From Latrodectus hesperus (lineage: Eukaryota; Arthropoda; Arachnida; Araneae; Theridiidae): a DNA stretch of 64,000 bases. Of this stretch, positions 40,561-54,800 are shown piece by piece. The position numbers and the translations under genes were made by a program. The stretch covers positions 57,955,279 through 58,019,278 of the forward strand of contig CM075862.1 of the NCBI GenBank assembly GCA_037975125.1, written 5' to 3'. Position 1 is the stretch's first letter, and every line of letters begins with the position of its first letter. The notes below the pieces were generated by a model. The model did no database searches and was not told the origin of the DNA. It saw only the letters and a program-made list of their open reading frames with translations.

Positions 40561-43439
40561 TTGCAAAAACTAATGTTGCGTTTATAAATTTTAAATAAAA
40601 TATAATGGGAAGTAAATATTGCTTGCAAAATCCTTAACAACATAAGAATATAAACTTAAATTTGACTTAAAGATATTACTATTAAAGTACATTTTCTGTT
40701 CTTAGCTCATAATTAAGCTTTATACAGAAATTCAATATTTTTTATTTTTGCAGCATTAACAAATAATTATTACTAATTTTAATTACATATGGATCACTTA
40801 TAACTATTGCTTAAATTCAGTTAATAAATACAAGTATTACATCTTGAATAGTAAGTACAATACACAAGGGAAAAATAATAGGAATCAAAATTTTCGAAAG
40901 AGATAAAGGAATAATGGACTCGTCCGACATTCTTAAATGTGCTCTTCAAAGAGAGTAATTTTGGTTTTAATATCTGGGAATCCAGAGAATTTAGTAAAAA
41001 ATCAAGATGATAGTCACTTGATCTCCATGAACATTTATCTTCCAATATTCTTAAATTCAGTTTGAAATTCTTTACGAATATTAAATTGTTATTTATTTTC
41101 TGGTCACGCCACGTGTACTAATTCAACCGGGATCTAGTCAGCTTTGGGTAGAATTTGAACTGAACTAAATTTGAAACACAATGCCAAAGGCAAAAATCAA
41201 ATTTTAAACTAAAGACTTTTCATTTTACAGAATTTGCTTATTTTGTACAAGAATTTTTCAGAATTAAGGATTATTATTTTGCATTGTGATAAATATTGTG
41301 AATCATTATAAATTTTTTAAATTAAAACAGCTTTGTTATATAATATAAATAAAAATCTTACCAAAAATATATTTAAATTTAAATACAAAAAAACTTACAT
41401 TGTATTTACTGCACACATAGTTTTCTCATATTCTTTAAAAAAAAACATATAAATAGTCTTATAAATAACAAACTTTATAAAAAATTCAGAAAAAATCAGC
41501 ACCTTGCATGAAAATTTTAAAAGGTAAAAATATTGATGTAAAATAAAATATTCAGTGTATACATTTAAAGGAAATAAAATATATTTGATATACTTTATTA
41601 AATGATTTATAAATGTTTTGTTAACATGAAAGTGCTCTATGCATTATAGATTATAATTATACTTCATGGAAAAACTTAAACAAAACTATTGTTTACTTCA
41701 GTTTTGTTTTCCTTTAAACTTTTTAAACCCATACAAATTTTAGTAAAATCAGTATTGATTAAAATGTATGTACAGATAATAAAACATTTAGATTTTATAA
41801 AAAGTCTTTTAACAATAATGCAATTCCAAATTTTAAAATTAATATGTTTAGGATACGACATAAATAAAAATACATCAGAAAAGTTCATTAAAAATATAAA
41901 CATCATGATAATGCCAAGCAATACATGTATTAAATTTTTCTAAATGATAAAGAACATTCTTAGATTTTTAAAGAAAAAAGGAGATACAGTTAAAAGACAT
42001 TTGTGATTTGTATTAAAGAAATGAAACTATACAACTTACAAAATGGCCTCAGTGAAAAATAAGACAGCTACGCAATAAACAATATAAAAGTCGGCTTCAA
42101 TTTATCTAACCATAGTGTATGGTGTGCATCCTTTTTTCTTTTACATTTTGAAGTAAGGAGCTTAAAGAAATCTTTCTTATGGCCTAGTCATTTTACTCGC
42201 CTGAGAAATGAAAGTTGAATGTAAGATATTTTTCTTTGAAAAAGTTTCAAAATTATGTTTCAAAAGAATGAAACAGAAATTTCTGAAATACTTAGAATAA
42301 ATAAAAAATAAGGTACAAAAAGAATTTTATAAATATTCCAAGGGAATTACTTTCTTAACTCTTAAAAGTTGTTTGTGAAATTTTAAAATCATATTTTCTA
42401 TTGATACTTCCAAGAAAATACTTGAAGGAAAATAATATATATTCTTTCACACAATCAAATAATTCTAGCTGACTGTATTTAACTAAATACTTGAAAACTA
42501 CTACATAATTACATATTCTGAGGGGTAAACAAATTATCTAAGAAAACAGTACTAATGATTTTTCATTTCTTTAAATGAAATATAATGTATTTATATCTAA
42601 CGCTTTATAGAAATAAATACAGTGTGACAAAAGTATAACACATACGCAAGTTCAGTTTTTTTTAAACAAATTCCATGAATTACCGTTTTTGTGTTATATT
42701 TAAACATATATTGTGAAAATAATGACAAATTTTATTTTGAACATATTTATTTTTAAATGTCAAATCGCAAAAATATTTTGTATTTAGTTTCATATTGATA
42801 CATTTAGTAATCTATAAATTACATATATAATAAATAAAAAAAGATAAATTATACACACCAATTATTTTTTCAATTTAATGAAGCAATTTGCTCTTATCAA
42901 ACAGAAGTTTTCTTTCATCAATCCATTATTATTTTATTATTTTTATTTTTTACAAAAATATTTTCTCTTAGTTAGAATTTTTCGTATTTCATGTAGTTTT
43001 GAGGTATTCATGGCATCTGTAAATGGAAACCATTTCAATTCGAGAATCCTCAAAAACATAATTGCTATAATTTGAAGATATTATAAAAGAATTGATATTT
43101 ATAAGAACAAAGTCTTTTCTCAGTTTCTTTCTCAATGATTTGTTTTTATATTGTTGTTTCAATGATCAAAACAAAGGGATGAAAGCAACATTGTAAAATG
43201 TGCTCATAACATTTAGATTAAATAAAAGGAAACATTTAATTCAATACAAAGTATTATCAAGTACCATAACATCTCTTAAACGCAAATGTGCTTAAAGATT
43301 TATAAAAATAATATGAAATATGAAAAAATAAAAAATACGTAATAATAAAATTAGAAAAAAATTCTACAAACACTATCTACTAATAACTATTTAATCTCTT
43401 TTGATAAGAAAATTACTCAATTTATTAATACTCAACAGT
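40561..43439. other. AT-rich sequence without recognisable genes
   Basis: Open frames at 40821-41045 reverse, 41676-41943 (both strands) and 42878-43075 were examined and show no motif. Two fully overlapping opposite-strand frames at 41676-41943 illustrate how uninformative open length is here. Confidence 0.55.
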
Positions 43440-43449
43440 GAGTAAGACA

Positions 43450-44252
43450 TCTACAGCCTCAACTAAAAAGGTGTTTTCTTCACTCTGATTGGAGGAGACA
43501 CATGCCATTTCCCCTATTATGGATTCTAGCTTAACTCCTTAGTGAGGTGGTTCGACTCATGATTCATGTCTGAATCCTAAATAGGTTAGCCAAGCTGTTC
43601 ACCCCATTTTAAACACATTAATCTATGACAAACATAGAAGCATGCCAACTGACATTGTCATGGTTAAAGTGACAATGATCCAACTTAGGAAATTTAAACT
43701 TCATAGGAAGCTGATATACATAGGCCAGAAGAGTAAGAGTCTGCATTGAGCCTATAATGGATTGACATCATAGGTCAAAGTTCACATCAGAACATTCTTT
43801 AACTCTAATACCACCTCCATCAAACTTAACAAAAAGTCCAATGAATTCTGGCAAAAATCATTCTCCAAGCATATGCAATACCCCTTTTCTGACATTGGGT
43901 AGAGAGAGCTTAAACATGTATTCCTCACTCCAGAGAACTTTAATCCATACATCTATGCTACAATTTCGATGCGTCTTGAATTACCTCAACACATTGGTAA
44001 ATTACCTCAACACATTGGTTAAATATTTTAATCAATACCTCATGAGTGACAGTATTCTTAGTCTCTTGTATCTGTTAGGTTGAATCACCTTTGAATTTGA
44101 CGTATTAATCATAAAAGTCACTTTTGGTTTTGGAATTCTTACCACTCTAGATATGTCACTTAATTAGGGACTATTATTTTGATAGTCGACAATTACATTC
44201 TCATCGAAGTCAGGTAGCTCTGAATTCGAATTTTCTCAGGTAACTCTGACAT
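43450..44252 (-). pseudogene. Tc1-like transposase pseudogene
   Basis: Minus-strand fossil. The start MSELPEKIRIQ at 44252 resembles the Tc1 N-terminal HTH entry. HRNCSIDVWIKVLWSEEYMFKL at about 43900-43965 corresponds to the NW...W.KVLWSDESKFKL block, with the first catalytic Asp replaced by Glu. CHFNHDNVSWHAS at about 43640-43680 corresponds to the F.QDN.P.H block with the second Asp. The final Glu block is not clear. Several stops and a 21-bp internal duplication (43979-44020) interrupt it. Terminal repeats were not found. Confidence 0.62.
43979..44020. repeat. 21-bp tandem duplication inside Tc1 fossil
   Basis: Two adjacent 21-base copies starting AATTACCTCAACAC, differing only at the last base. 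It arose by slippage within the transposase remnant. Confidence 0.92.
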
Positions 44253-44309
44253 CTTGAATGCGACTGTTGCCAATGTTGTTTCTTACACAATACTTAAGTA
44301 TAGAATGTC

Positions 44310-47300
44310 GTGGAACGGAACCTCATATGTCCTTGTTTGCATGCGTGTCCAAATAATAAGAGTTAACAGTGCATAAGCACAATTTCTTAATTTTAAATAA
44401 AATGAAATTAATGCAATAGTAAACCTGCTAATTTTTAAGGTGAAAATCACATTTTGCTAGTACTATTTCCTTTCTCTGAATACTTTATTTTTTAAATTAT
44501 TTAACTACATTGCATACAATAAAGCAATGAAGGAAATATATTTTTTTAAAGTATGATAAAAAATATTCGCCTATTATAATTACTCCAAAATTCATATTAC
44601 AGAGAATCACTAGAATGAAATGATTTGAATAATTTACAGCATCAGGGATAATTTACTTAAAATTCATTTCATAACTTGAAAACATTTTTTTTGTAAATAT
44701 TTCAGTACAAAACTCTAAGAATTTTAAAATACATAACGATTTAACAGCAAATCCTAAAATAAAAAATTGGCAAAACTTATGTTTTTGCCTTTAGTATTTC
44801 CGCACAATCCTAGCATCACAATCCAGCTGAAGAAAAAAATGACAGTAAATTAGTAATCATATTATTTATATAGGTTAAGTGACGTCTCATCGTAATGTCG
44901 TCGTCAGAATGCTGTTTCCCTAGATTTAAGTAGTATTACATTCTTCATTTACTATTTAATGTTAAAATCAACAAAATCAAAATTTGTTTAAAACTTTTCT
45001 TGGAAAACTAATTTGTTATGTTGAAATTAAAATAGATTTTTTTTTTTTTTTTTTTTTATATTCTGTGCTTTGATTGCGGAATTCTGTATATTGATCTTGA
45101 CTCATTTAATACACTGTAATATACCATTCAGCAATCATATATGCATCCGATATTAATATATTAGAAAAGAAATAGAATATGCTTTGTTTAAACCAGTCTT
45201 TCAGTCTTTAGAAGTGTTGTGAGATTTAAAAACTGATTAAAGAGTAAATTACTGAATGGCATCTTGCAAATAACGAATTGAGTTAGTTTAAAAATAGTGA
45301 ATTTATTTATTTTAAAATTTAGTTATGTTTTTGACTAGCGTTACCTTAATGTAACTATCGAAAGTTTGTGAATAAACTGAATTTTTTGTTATCCAGTAAG
45401 CAAATGAAATAAAATACTTGAAATAGGAATAAGAATAACTAAATATCTTAATGCTCACGTAAATCTGTTATAAAAGGAACACACACATTTTCACAAAAAT
45501 CAGCATTTCTAAAGATACTAAATAAATTCATTTTAATAACAATTATTTATACAGACAGGAAAGGATTTTAGAATAAAATATTAAGCAAAAAAGTTTTAAT
45601 AAGTTTATTTTTATACTCTTCAGTTTCACTGTTCCATGAATCAAACAATTCTAAATATTTGCAGATCAAATGCACCAAATAATTCATTAATGTTTTTAGG
45701 ATTAACCCCTATAAAATGTGGCTTAAGTGTCTGTAATTTCTTTGTACACTTAACAATTAGAAAATTGCGAATAAATGACTTATAAATTTCTTGTATTTAC
45801 AAATTACTTGGTATGTAAAAATCCACTTCTATTAAAAAATATTTGTATATAAATACTACATTGCTTAAATCAAAATGTTGTACTTTAAAATTTATACGAA
45901 TAATATACACGTATCTTAAAAATTTCAATGTGATCTCAAATAGCTTTTATCCAAGTAAATATTTATCCAAGTCCAAATGTATAGCTCAAAAATTTCTTAA
46001 ATTATTTCAATTATAATTTATGCTTATGCCTTACATATTCTAAGAGAACGAAAGAAGCATTTTTGAACATGAAAGTTACTTATTAGCTTCTAAAAATATA
46101 AATTTACCACACAAAATCTTAAAACAGCATTAAATATCAACAATATTTTTTTACTTTTAATGAAATTTCAATGCATTTCCTCTCTTTGAGCAAACTAGAA
46201 AAGTCTTAGCATTTATAGTTAAAAAATAAATATATACCATTTCATTTAAAAATATATTAGGGAATTATAATATTATGGGAGTATATATCTTTCCACAGTA
46301 TAAATGTTTGTGAAATTATTTAAGCACTAGCAAGCATTAGACTTCAATTTCTTTAATTATTTACAATAAAATTTAATTGTTCATTTTACAAAATAATATA
46401 GGTTATAACTTATTAATGCTTAACAAATATGAAATTAATTATAGTTTGATTAGAAGATTTCAATTGCATATGTTTTTCATTTATATTATAGATCATGCAT
46501 TAATATTAATTTAGTGTGAAAATTTCAATGATGATAATTTTGTAAAAAAAATGAAAATAAATTAAAAGATTCCATGAAAATAAAATAATATGAATGCAAT
46601 TTACTTTAAAATAAATTACATAAGGCATGCTTTTCGTAATGTTTCATATTTTTTTATAAATATATTGCTTTAGGAATTTAAATCCGTATTATATTATATA
46701 CAAGCAATTATATTATTTATTTGTAGATTAATTCAAATTTTAATTTTACTCAAAAATTGCTCATTAAATAGAAGTATTGTGGTATACTATACGGAATGTT
46801 ATTTCAAATTAATTTCAAAAAACTAATTTCATATCATCTTGATTATACTAATGTTATCAATCATTTTTTATTTAATATTTATTAAATATAAAATGCAATG
46901 GACTAAAATACTTAGTTTACATAACTTCTCTGTAATTTTACATTATGACGTTTCTTTCAATAATGTAACATTTTTAATTTTATAGTAAAAAATTTATATT
47001 CATGTTTGGAACTTACCCTTACCCACGTCTTTTACATTCTCATTTTTATTTTCTACTAAATATATGAAGCCAATGTCAATGTAAAACTATTTTAAAGATA
47101 AATTAATATTTTAAAAAGTGGTTTCAAATAAACTTTCATGTAATGAAAAATTTAATAAAAGGCCAACTTATTAAAATGAAATTTATTAATTAAATAACAA
47201 AGGAAATGTATTTTATATTTAACTTTTAAAAGAGATCCAAATAAATATTTATATTATTAGTTGTAATACAATTATATAAATACCCCAAACCACGGTTAAA

Positions 47301-50300
47301 ATTTAAAAAAATGCAACATAATTATTCGATATGAACTAAAAATAATAATTTTACTATTAGGAAATGATGTCATTTTAACATAGTTAGAAAGAAAAATGTG
47401 CGACAAACAAATGTTTTTATAAATAAAGCAAGACGTGTTTTATTTATTACAAATATATTTGATTAATTTGTTTGAAAAGTGGGTATTAATTTTTTGTCAT
47501 TAAGAATATATAAATACTATTATGTTTTGAATAGTTTTGCCTTATTATCCGAAATGTAGAAAAGAAATGCGTGAAAATAATGTCTTCAATTAAAAATTTT
47601 TGAATCTAAGTTTTAACAAACTTACATTAAAAGGATTTTGCTTACCTAACAATCAAATCTATAAGGAAAAAGTATTGAGTGTTTTAATGTTCTTTAACAG
47701 AGTCCATTAAACTATAGACTTATTTAAAAATGTACATCTCTTCCTTTAAATATTCCAGAGGATAAAAATTCTGGTCAATAGACGAATTACAGTAGTTAAA
47801 ATTATGCTTTCTAAACATTTTATTCCCGTCTACACGTGATTCGAATTTCAAAACTTTTGCTTCTTTCTTTTCAGTGAAACTGAATTTCAGTTTTTAATGC
47901 AATTTGGTTTTCGTAAAATTCTTGGTGGTAAAAAGCACCCCATTAGCATGCAAAATTTGATAATGGATTTTTTCAATTTTGATTATTTTTAAGATTTACT
48001 AAGATAAAATTTTCCCGTATCCAAAAGGAAAAACCTAACATTTTCCTGAATAAAGAATAAAGTAAATCTACAGGTATGTTAAAATAATTTACCATTCTTC
48101 TTTAAATGTTCTTTTAATTGTAAAAATTTAAAAAAGTATGCATGTGAAAGCAGAAATAATGTTATTTATAACTTTTGGTGTGTAATGAATATCGTATAAT
48201 ACAAAAAAATAAAGATAAATTATTCACTTTCTCACAGATTTTACAAAAAGTCACAAAATTTCAAATTATTAAATTATATGTAGTTTTGATGGTTTTAAAT
48301 TAGAAGATAGGCATCATATTACTTAATTTAACCACTTTTTTATTTATAAATTTTCTGAAAATTAAATAGAGATAAGTATAGAAATAAATTATAATTTACT
48401 ATTTTAATAAATAATTCTCCTCGAATGATTATGTTTCTATAAAAATAAAATTTACTGTGATTTATAAAATTAACTGGTATTTTTGATAAGAAATAAAGTT
48501 TAGCGAAATTACATATTGGAATTTTTTTCTATCCAACTTTTAATGAATTCATCTAGTTCCTTTTGGCAATATCGTATGATTTTTAAGACCGCTTTACAGT
48601 CTATCAATTATTCTAAATGCGAATAATTGTTGTGTACTTTTTTCAATTACATTCATTAAACGATTGATTGGAAAAAAATTTTACTTATATTTCTGTATCC
48701 ATATCTTAAACAGCACTATTTTAATTTCGACATATCATAACTTCAGTAAGAGTGACATGTTCACAAAATGCCATGAAAAACTCAGTGAGCTGCATAATAA
48801 CTCTACATACATTTTGCCATCAACATTTGGACTTTAATATTTCGTCCTTTAAGAATTTTGCTTATTATAATTTTCAAATGAATTGGAAAATTTCATTTTA
48901 CATTTATAGCATTAGAGAAAAATTATACGCAGTTCACTAAATTCTTGCAATGGAGCAAAGTTAAATTAATAAATTTATCAAATTATTGAATATTTTTCAA
49001 ATTATTGAATTTGTTCAACCAAAATTATATCTTTTTTTAAATAATGATTTTCTACAAGCTATAAAATTACTTTTCTCGTTAATTTGTTTGCTCTTACATA
49101 TTATTAATCTTATATTTTATTACTTTTTTACTCAGAATCTGATAGCTGGTTTCTTAAAGTAAATCCTTTAAAATATATTGTGACCCTCTTATAGTTTAAA
49201 ATAAACTCAAAATTATAATTATTATTTTAAACCTTTTATTTATGCAATATTTTTATAGTAATTAACTATAATAAATTACTTACGTAATTACATACTAAAT
49301 TTATGAAGAAAAACTCTTAGATTTATTTAAGTCTTTCTGTTGTTTGTTATCAGCAATATTTCTGTACATAATACTACCAGTAAAAAACAACTGAAAAACA
49401 AATTGCGATTTTTCATATAATTGTTAAATCGAATAAGATAATTCATATCAGATAATTTTCAACGGGATAATATAGAGACATCTAGTTTTTGGAATTCTCA
49501 AACAGTATTATTTTAATAGGATTTAAACCCTCTAGGTGTTTGGAAAGTTATTTTCTCTATCATAATTTGGTAGTGAGAGGCAATTTAAGTTTTAACTTGC
49601 TCATCCACCTGAACATAAAGTTGAATATCGTTTTAACTCCTCAGTATCCTAATTTTAACTTCCCAAGAGAAATTACTATATAGATCGTTATTTTAAAACG
49701 AAAAGCTTCAGGAATTCCACTAAGAATGCGATTTAATAATGCATGTTTCTGTGCGTGACCAAAGAATCTTTCCAGCTATCATCTCTTGAGAAAGAGAATA
49801 ATCTAAAATCGTACCTTAGGGGAGAAGAATTTTTCTTGAGGCGAAATATTTGGCACACGTGTAGGAGACAATACAAACAATTAATTTTAATCACTGTATG
49901 TTCAAGAATGGATTTAAACTCTCCCCATGGAAACACATTGTTCAAAAAAAATTTAATCTTTTGCAAAAATATGAAGTTAAGATTAGCTTTCAATAAGTGC
50001 GTTGAATTTCTTTAAAAGTTTCTTTAAAAGTAATAATGTTTATTGTAAAATTGCCTCGATGTCGAAACAATAAAATGCATTTTTTTCATTTCTTCCATAG
50101 ACTTTTTTGTTGTTTGGGTTTTAAATAAATAATTTCCAATTATAAGTACAAAAAAAATTAATTATAAACATTAATAATAGGAAAAATTTTAAAATAATAT
50201 ATTTCTAAAATTTAGAAAAATCACGTAAATCATTTTTCTGTTATTGTAGTTAATTAGTATGCTAATGTTTAGTTTAAATCTTATAAATATGGCTAAAATT

Positions 50301-51373
50301 TTAATTATGAATAAATGAACTTAAAAGTGTAATAAATGTGACAATTTTGTTAAATACATTGAAATATCAATAAAGAGCTAAGCAAAATTTATGTTTCTTT
50401 CTGTTTTTTTTCCTTTAATTGATTAAGTTTTAGAATAAATTAAATATATAACTAAAATTCGTAACCTACATCTAGAAAGATACGTTTTTTAATTAAACAA
50501 TTCTGTAATGGACCAATTTAACCAAATGCATTGCATTAATTTTAAATCACCTGAAAAAATATAGAACATATTATGTATTTCCTTCGATTTTAAATAATAC
50601 TTTTTATATTTTCTTAGATGATACACACATAAAATAAAACATTGTACAAATAAAATAAATAGCATGCTAATGAGAAAACTTGGAGAATACTAGACTATAT
50701 AACGAATACAAAACTAATAAATATTATGTAAATATACGTACAAAGTAGACCATTAACTACAATGATACGAAGATATATTTAAGCAAATATTAGACTGTAA
50801 GTTAAATTTTATTCGATTTACAGGTTTATAAAATCAAAATAATTTACAAGTACCCTAATTCAATTATTTGTACTCATATTCTTCAAAATACAATTATTAA
50901 GTTCATAAAACTACACAAGATAAAATAAAAATTAGTTTTAAGCAATTTATACATGACATGTATCAATCTTTGCAATTTTTAGACTTTCTTCCTTAAGATA
51001 ATAAAATTTTGTTTAAATGGTTATTCGGTATTAAGCACATACGTATGCTTATATATATAATTATGTATATTCATTCATTGTGTCAATAATTGTAATCATA
51101 AAACTAGCTATAAATAAAAAAACATCATTTATATGTTTATTATTGATATAGAAATACTTTTTCTGCAATAGTTATTATATAAAATGTTATCTGCAAAAAT
51201 GTATTGAAGAAAAATTTTTATTGCTAGAATTAAATATAAAATTTAATTTGACTACTTTATTAGCAACAGCATTATTACGTAATTACCTACTTGTCTTCAA
51301 GAAATGGTTTTTAAGAGGTTTTATTAAGGAAGTAAATTTAAAAAAAAAACGTTTTATAACAGGAACAGCTTCA
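44310..51373. other. AT-rich sequence without recognisable genes
   Basis: Seven kb with no recognisable coding, RNA or element boundary. A T-run of about 20 bases ends near 45058. The overlapping opposite frames at 49733-50015 are not supported by any motif. Confidence 0.55.
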
Positions 51374-51604
51374 TCATGTTTCAAGAATTGGAAGACCAAA
51401 CATGATATCTGCAGCACGTCTGGTTGGTAGGACATCTCCACCAAGAAAAAAAAAGCTTTGAGAAAAATTACTTTCTTTAGCATACTGATCACTCATTCTT
51501 TGAGAGTAGTGGCTTGAAATAACATCATCATTGGTTAGTTCAAAATTCCTTAACAATATTTGGTAAAATACATTTTGGAATTCCGTAACAAGGGGTGGTG
51601 TAAC
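51374..51604 (-). other. Candidate host coding exon or pseudogene fragment
   Basis: Minus-strand frame open for 77 codons between a TGA at 51605-51607 and a TGA at 51374-51376, without an internal ATG at its start. The conceptual peptide is varied and hydrophilic: FELTNDDVISSHYSQRMSDQ in the first half, then LGGDVLPTRRAADIMFGLP near the end. This is unlike the Phe/Ile/Asn/Lys-dominated chance frames elsewhere. A candidate acceptor (TATACATAG) lies just upstream at about 51630, but I cannot fix a donor. The sense strand includes a run of T encoding FFF, a possible slippage site. I recognise no family. An unannotated exon, a dead exon or chance all remain open. Confidence 0.3.
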
Positions 51605-51652
51605 TCATACATTTGTTACAATGAACTATGTATACAATGAAAAAATACAATG

Positions 51653-51826
<174 letters not shown>

Positions 51827-54800
51827 TAATTTTAAAATTTAATTTATGATATGATATATTTATAACAAATATGAAATTCTGGTTCTCCTAATTTTATTAC
51901 CTTACACGTAGTTAAATAAATATGTTTATTACATCTGGCAAAACTCTTTACTGCAATATATAATATATAATTGATTATATTTTAACATTATTTCAAAGCA
52001 GTAGCATCTAAGCTATTAATGAATGATGATAAAACAAATTTTAAATATAATTTTAATTTGTTTTGAAATTATAATTTACTGAATCATAGAATTTATCAAA
52101 CTTAAACAAGTGTAATAAATAATAATATTATATTGAGTGTGTTTTCGTAGATAGTGTTCATTCATTTAATTGAAATAAGTGTCCAAAATCTATTTCAATG
52201 TGTTCATTTAGATTCTTTATGATTTTATAAAATAGGATACATTTGGAGCTACAGTTTTAGTTGTAAGTTCATGTTTTTTTTCATAAAAAACTTGTTTATT
52301 GGAATATAGGAATCCAAAATGAAAGATCCGAATATATATTTTATATTTTGCATATTGTGTAGAAATATTTAAGTGACATTTACAGATTAGTTAATTTGTA
52401 GATGATGTATTGCTTTCAAATTACTTTGGAATATACAGTTTTCAATATTTTTCCAAATTTCAGCAAATGTTTTAAACTTTACTAAAAGTTTCCAAAATTT
52501 CACCTAACGTATCATACGTCATCTTGAAAAGGAGGGTTTTTTGTGATCGGGGATTCTTGTAAAATATAGCAATTAATCATTAAAAATGAATGATGTGATT
52601 GTGAAAATATGGATATTATTTATATGTATGTAAACAATAAAGAAAAAAAAATGAAATATATAATTTGGATTTTTCAAAATTATTAAATATACTAAAATTT
52701 TAATATTTTATAATTATAATTTTTTTCTACGAATTTAATTAACTATTTTTTTGTTTAAAATAAATTCAAAACATGAAAATATCAAGAAAGGTATATTACT
52801 AAAAGAAGAATAAAAATAAATTTATAAAAGCAAAATTTTTTTGCTTTAGTACTATGATAATGCATTTATCAACTCATATTTATAATGTCCCTATCTTTGA
52901 CAGTCTAACTTTGAATGCAGAAAATAAGATAAATTCAATGATTTGTATTTTATGACAATTACTTTTTACTGCTAAAGCAGCATGCATAAATTCATATGAA
53001 AATTTGGTCTAGCATAAATGGAAAAAGTCTAGAGTATTTCGATAATAGAATTCAATACTATAGGTTTTCTTCTACTGAGGAAAATAATTCTTCAAAGTTT
53101 TATTACCTTTATAATCATTGTTTTGCTACAGTCCAACTATTCAATGGTGTATTAAACATTTTATAAAAGTATTTGGATACTTCGATTTTTTTTAAAAAAT
53201 GTGATTTTATTGATAATTCAAATTTTAACGAATTCATCAGCCTATTCTTTATTGACTACAGTGTCAAAATTACTACTAATTCACTTAATAGCCCTTCGTG
53301 GTGCTTTGATTAAAACGAAAGATGCTCCATTTTGACTTAAATTCGTATAGCGAGCTTGGCTTGTCCAAGTGTCATAAGCAACAATAACAACTTAATAGTT
53401 ATTTTATAATATTTTTTGTATAAAGTTATTTTCCACAAAAAGAAAATGAGGCATTTAATTTTTATTTATTTGCACATCCTATAGGGATAATTATGATATG
53501 ATATACATTAGAAATAGTAAAATGTAAAATTATAAATCAATATTTGCTTAAATCTAATGTAAAACTTGATGAATAAAAAGGATTTCTCAAATTGGATTCA
53601 TTAGTTAGTTTCACGTCTTCATGTTTTTTCTACAGTTATAATTTATTTTGATAAATTAAAAATGCTACGTTTAGTAATATTCGTTTTGATGAATAAAAAA
53701 GTGGACAGTAGCTATTAATAATGAATAATTTATAGTTTGATAACTTTTATTTATGATGTAACCAGTGCTTTGGAGAAATATCAAATTCAAAATATTTTGT
53801 AAAAATTCTTTTTACAATAAGATATATTTTTTTTGGTTCTTCAAATGAATGACTATTTATTAATAGAAATTAAACAAATCAAATGAATGGAAACAAAAGT
53901 GAAAAATGTAAGATGTATAAAAATTTAAGCGAAAACTCTATATTTTGCGAAAAAGAATTATTTTATCGATTGTCTGTTTAAATCTCTTACACTTGAAACT
54001 TAAACTGAAAATAACAAAAATTAAACTTATCCTATTATAAACATTTCTTAAAGATTTACTTATACTCCAAATAGTTTTACAAAAATGCTTACAAAAAACA
54101 TGACAATTTGTTTTTTACAGCTAAGACTTCAATCAACACTTATTCCTTAAGATCAAATTTTCATATATTTTGGAAATACAACTCTTCATATAATAATACA
54201 TATATTACCAATACAATTCAAAAGTTATTCTAATTTTAAATTGGTGAGTGCTAAAATTTGGTTTCTTAATTTGTGTAACTAAGAAGAATGAAAGGATGGG
54301 AAATACCCTATACCTCTCTTAATTGCCTATTGCTTTGCTTATTTTTTTCACAAAAAAGAAAAACAATGTATTAATACTTTCTCTGATTATTAAAAACTGA
54401 TAAAGAAATTTGTTCGAGAAAAGTAAATTTTTCGTGAAAAAACAATTTTCATATGTCTGTAAAAAAAAAAAAATATTTTATCATAATAGATTACAGTTTA
54501 ATCTGAGCAGATAAGTATATTTCTCTAAAGAAATTACGTTCATCTATTTCGGATGAAATAAGAAATTCAAATGCATTTCTGTTTTGAAAATTTTCTATAC
54601 ACATTAATATAACATTTCCATCATTATGAGCTTTTGTATTTCCTTTGAAGTATTGTACACTAATGATAAGATAATTTTAAATATGATCTAGGAAAAGGAG
54701 TAAATTACTACGTTTGTGATAAAATCAAGCATATATAGAGAAATAATATTTCCCAGTCTACTGAATATTCATTAAGATTAGAGTAGAAACTTCTTAGAAA

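Noticed and set aside
45036..45058. T-run of about 20 bases as a possible retroposon tail
   Set aside because: No target duplication or recognisable retroposon body was found beside it.
49733..50015. Overlapping 86- and 90-codon frames on opposite strands
   Set aside because: Neither shows a domain, signal or codon pattern; complete overlap of opposite frames favours chance.
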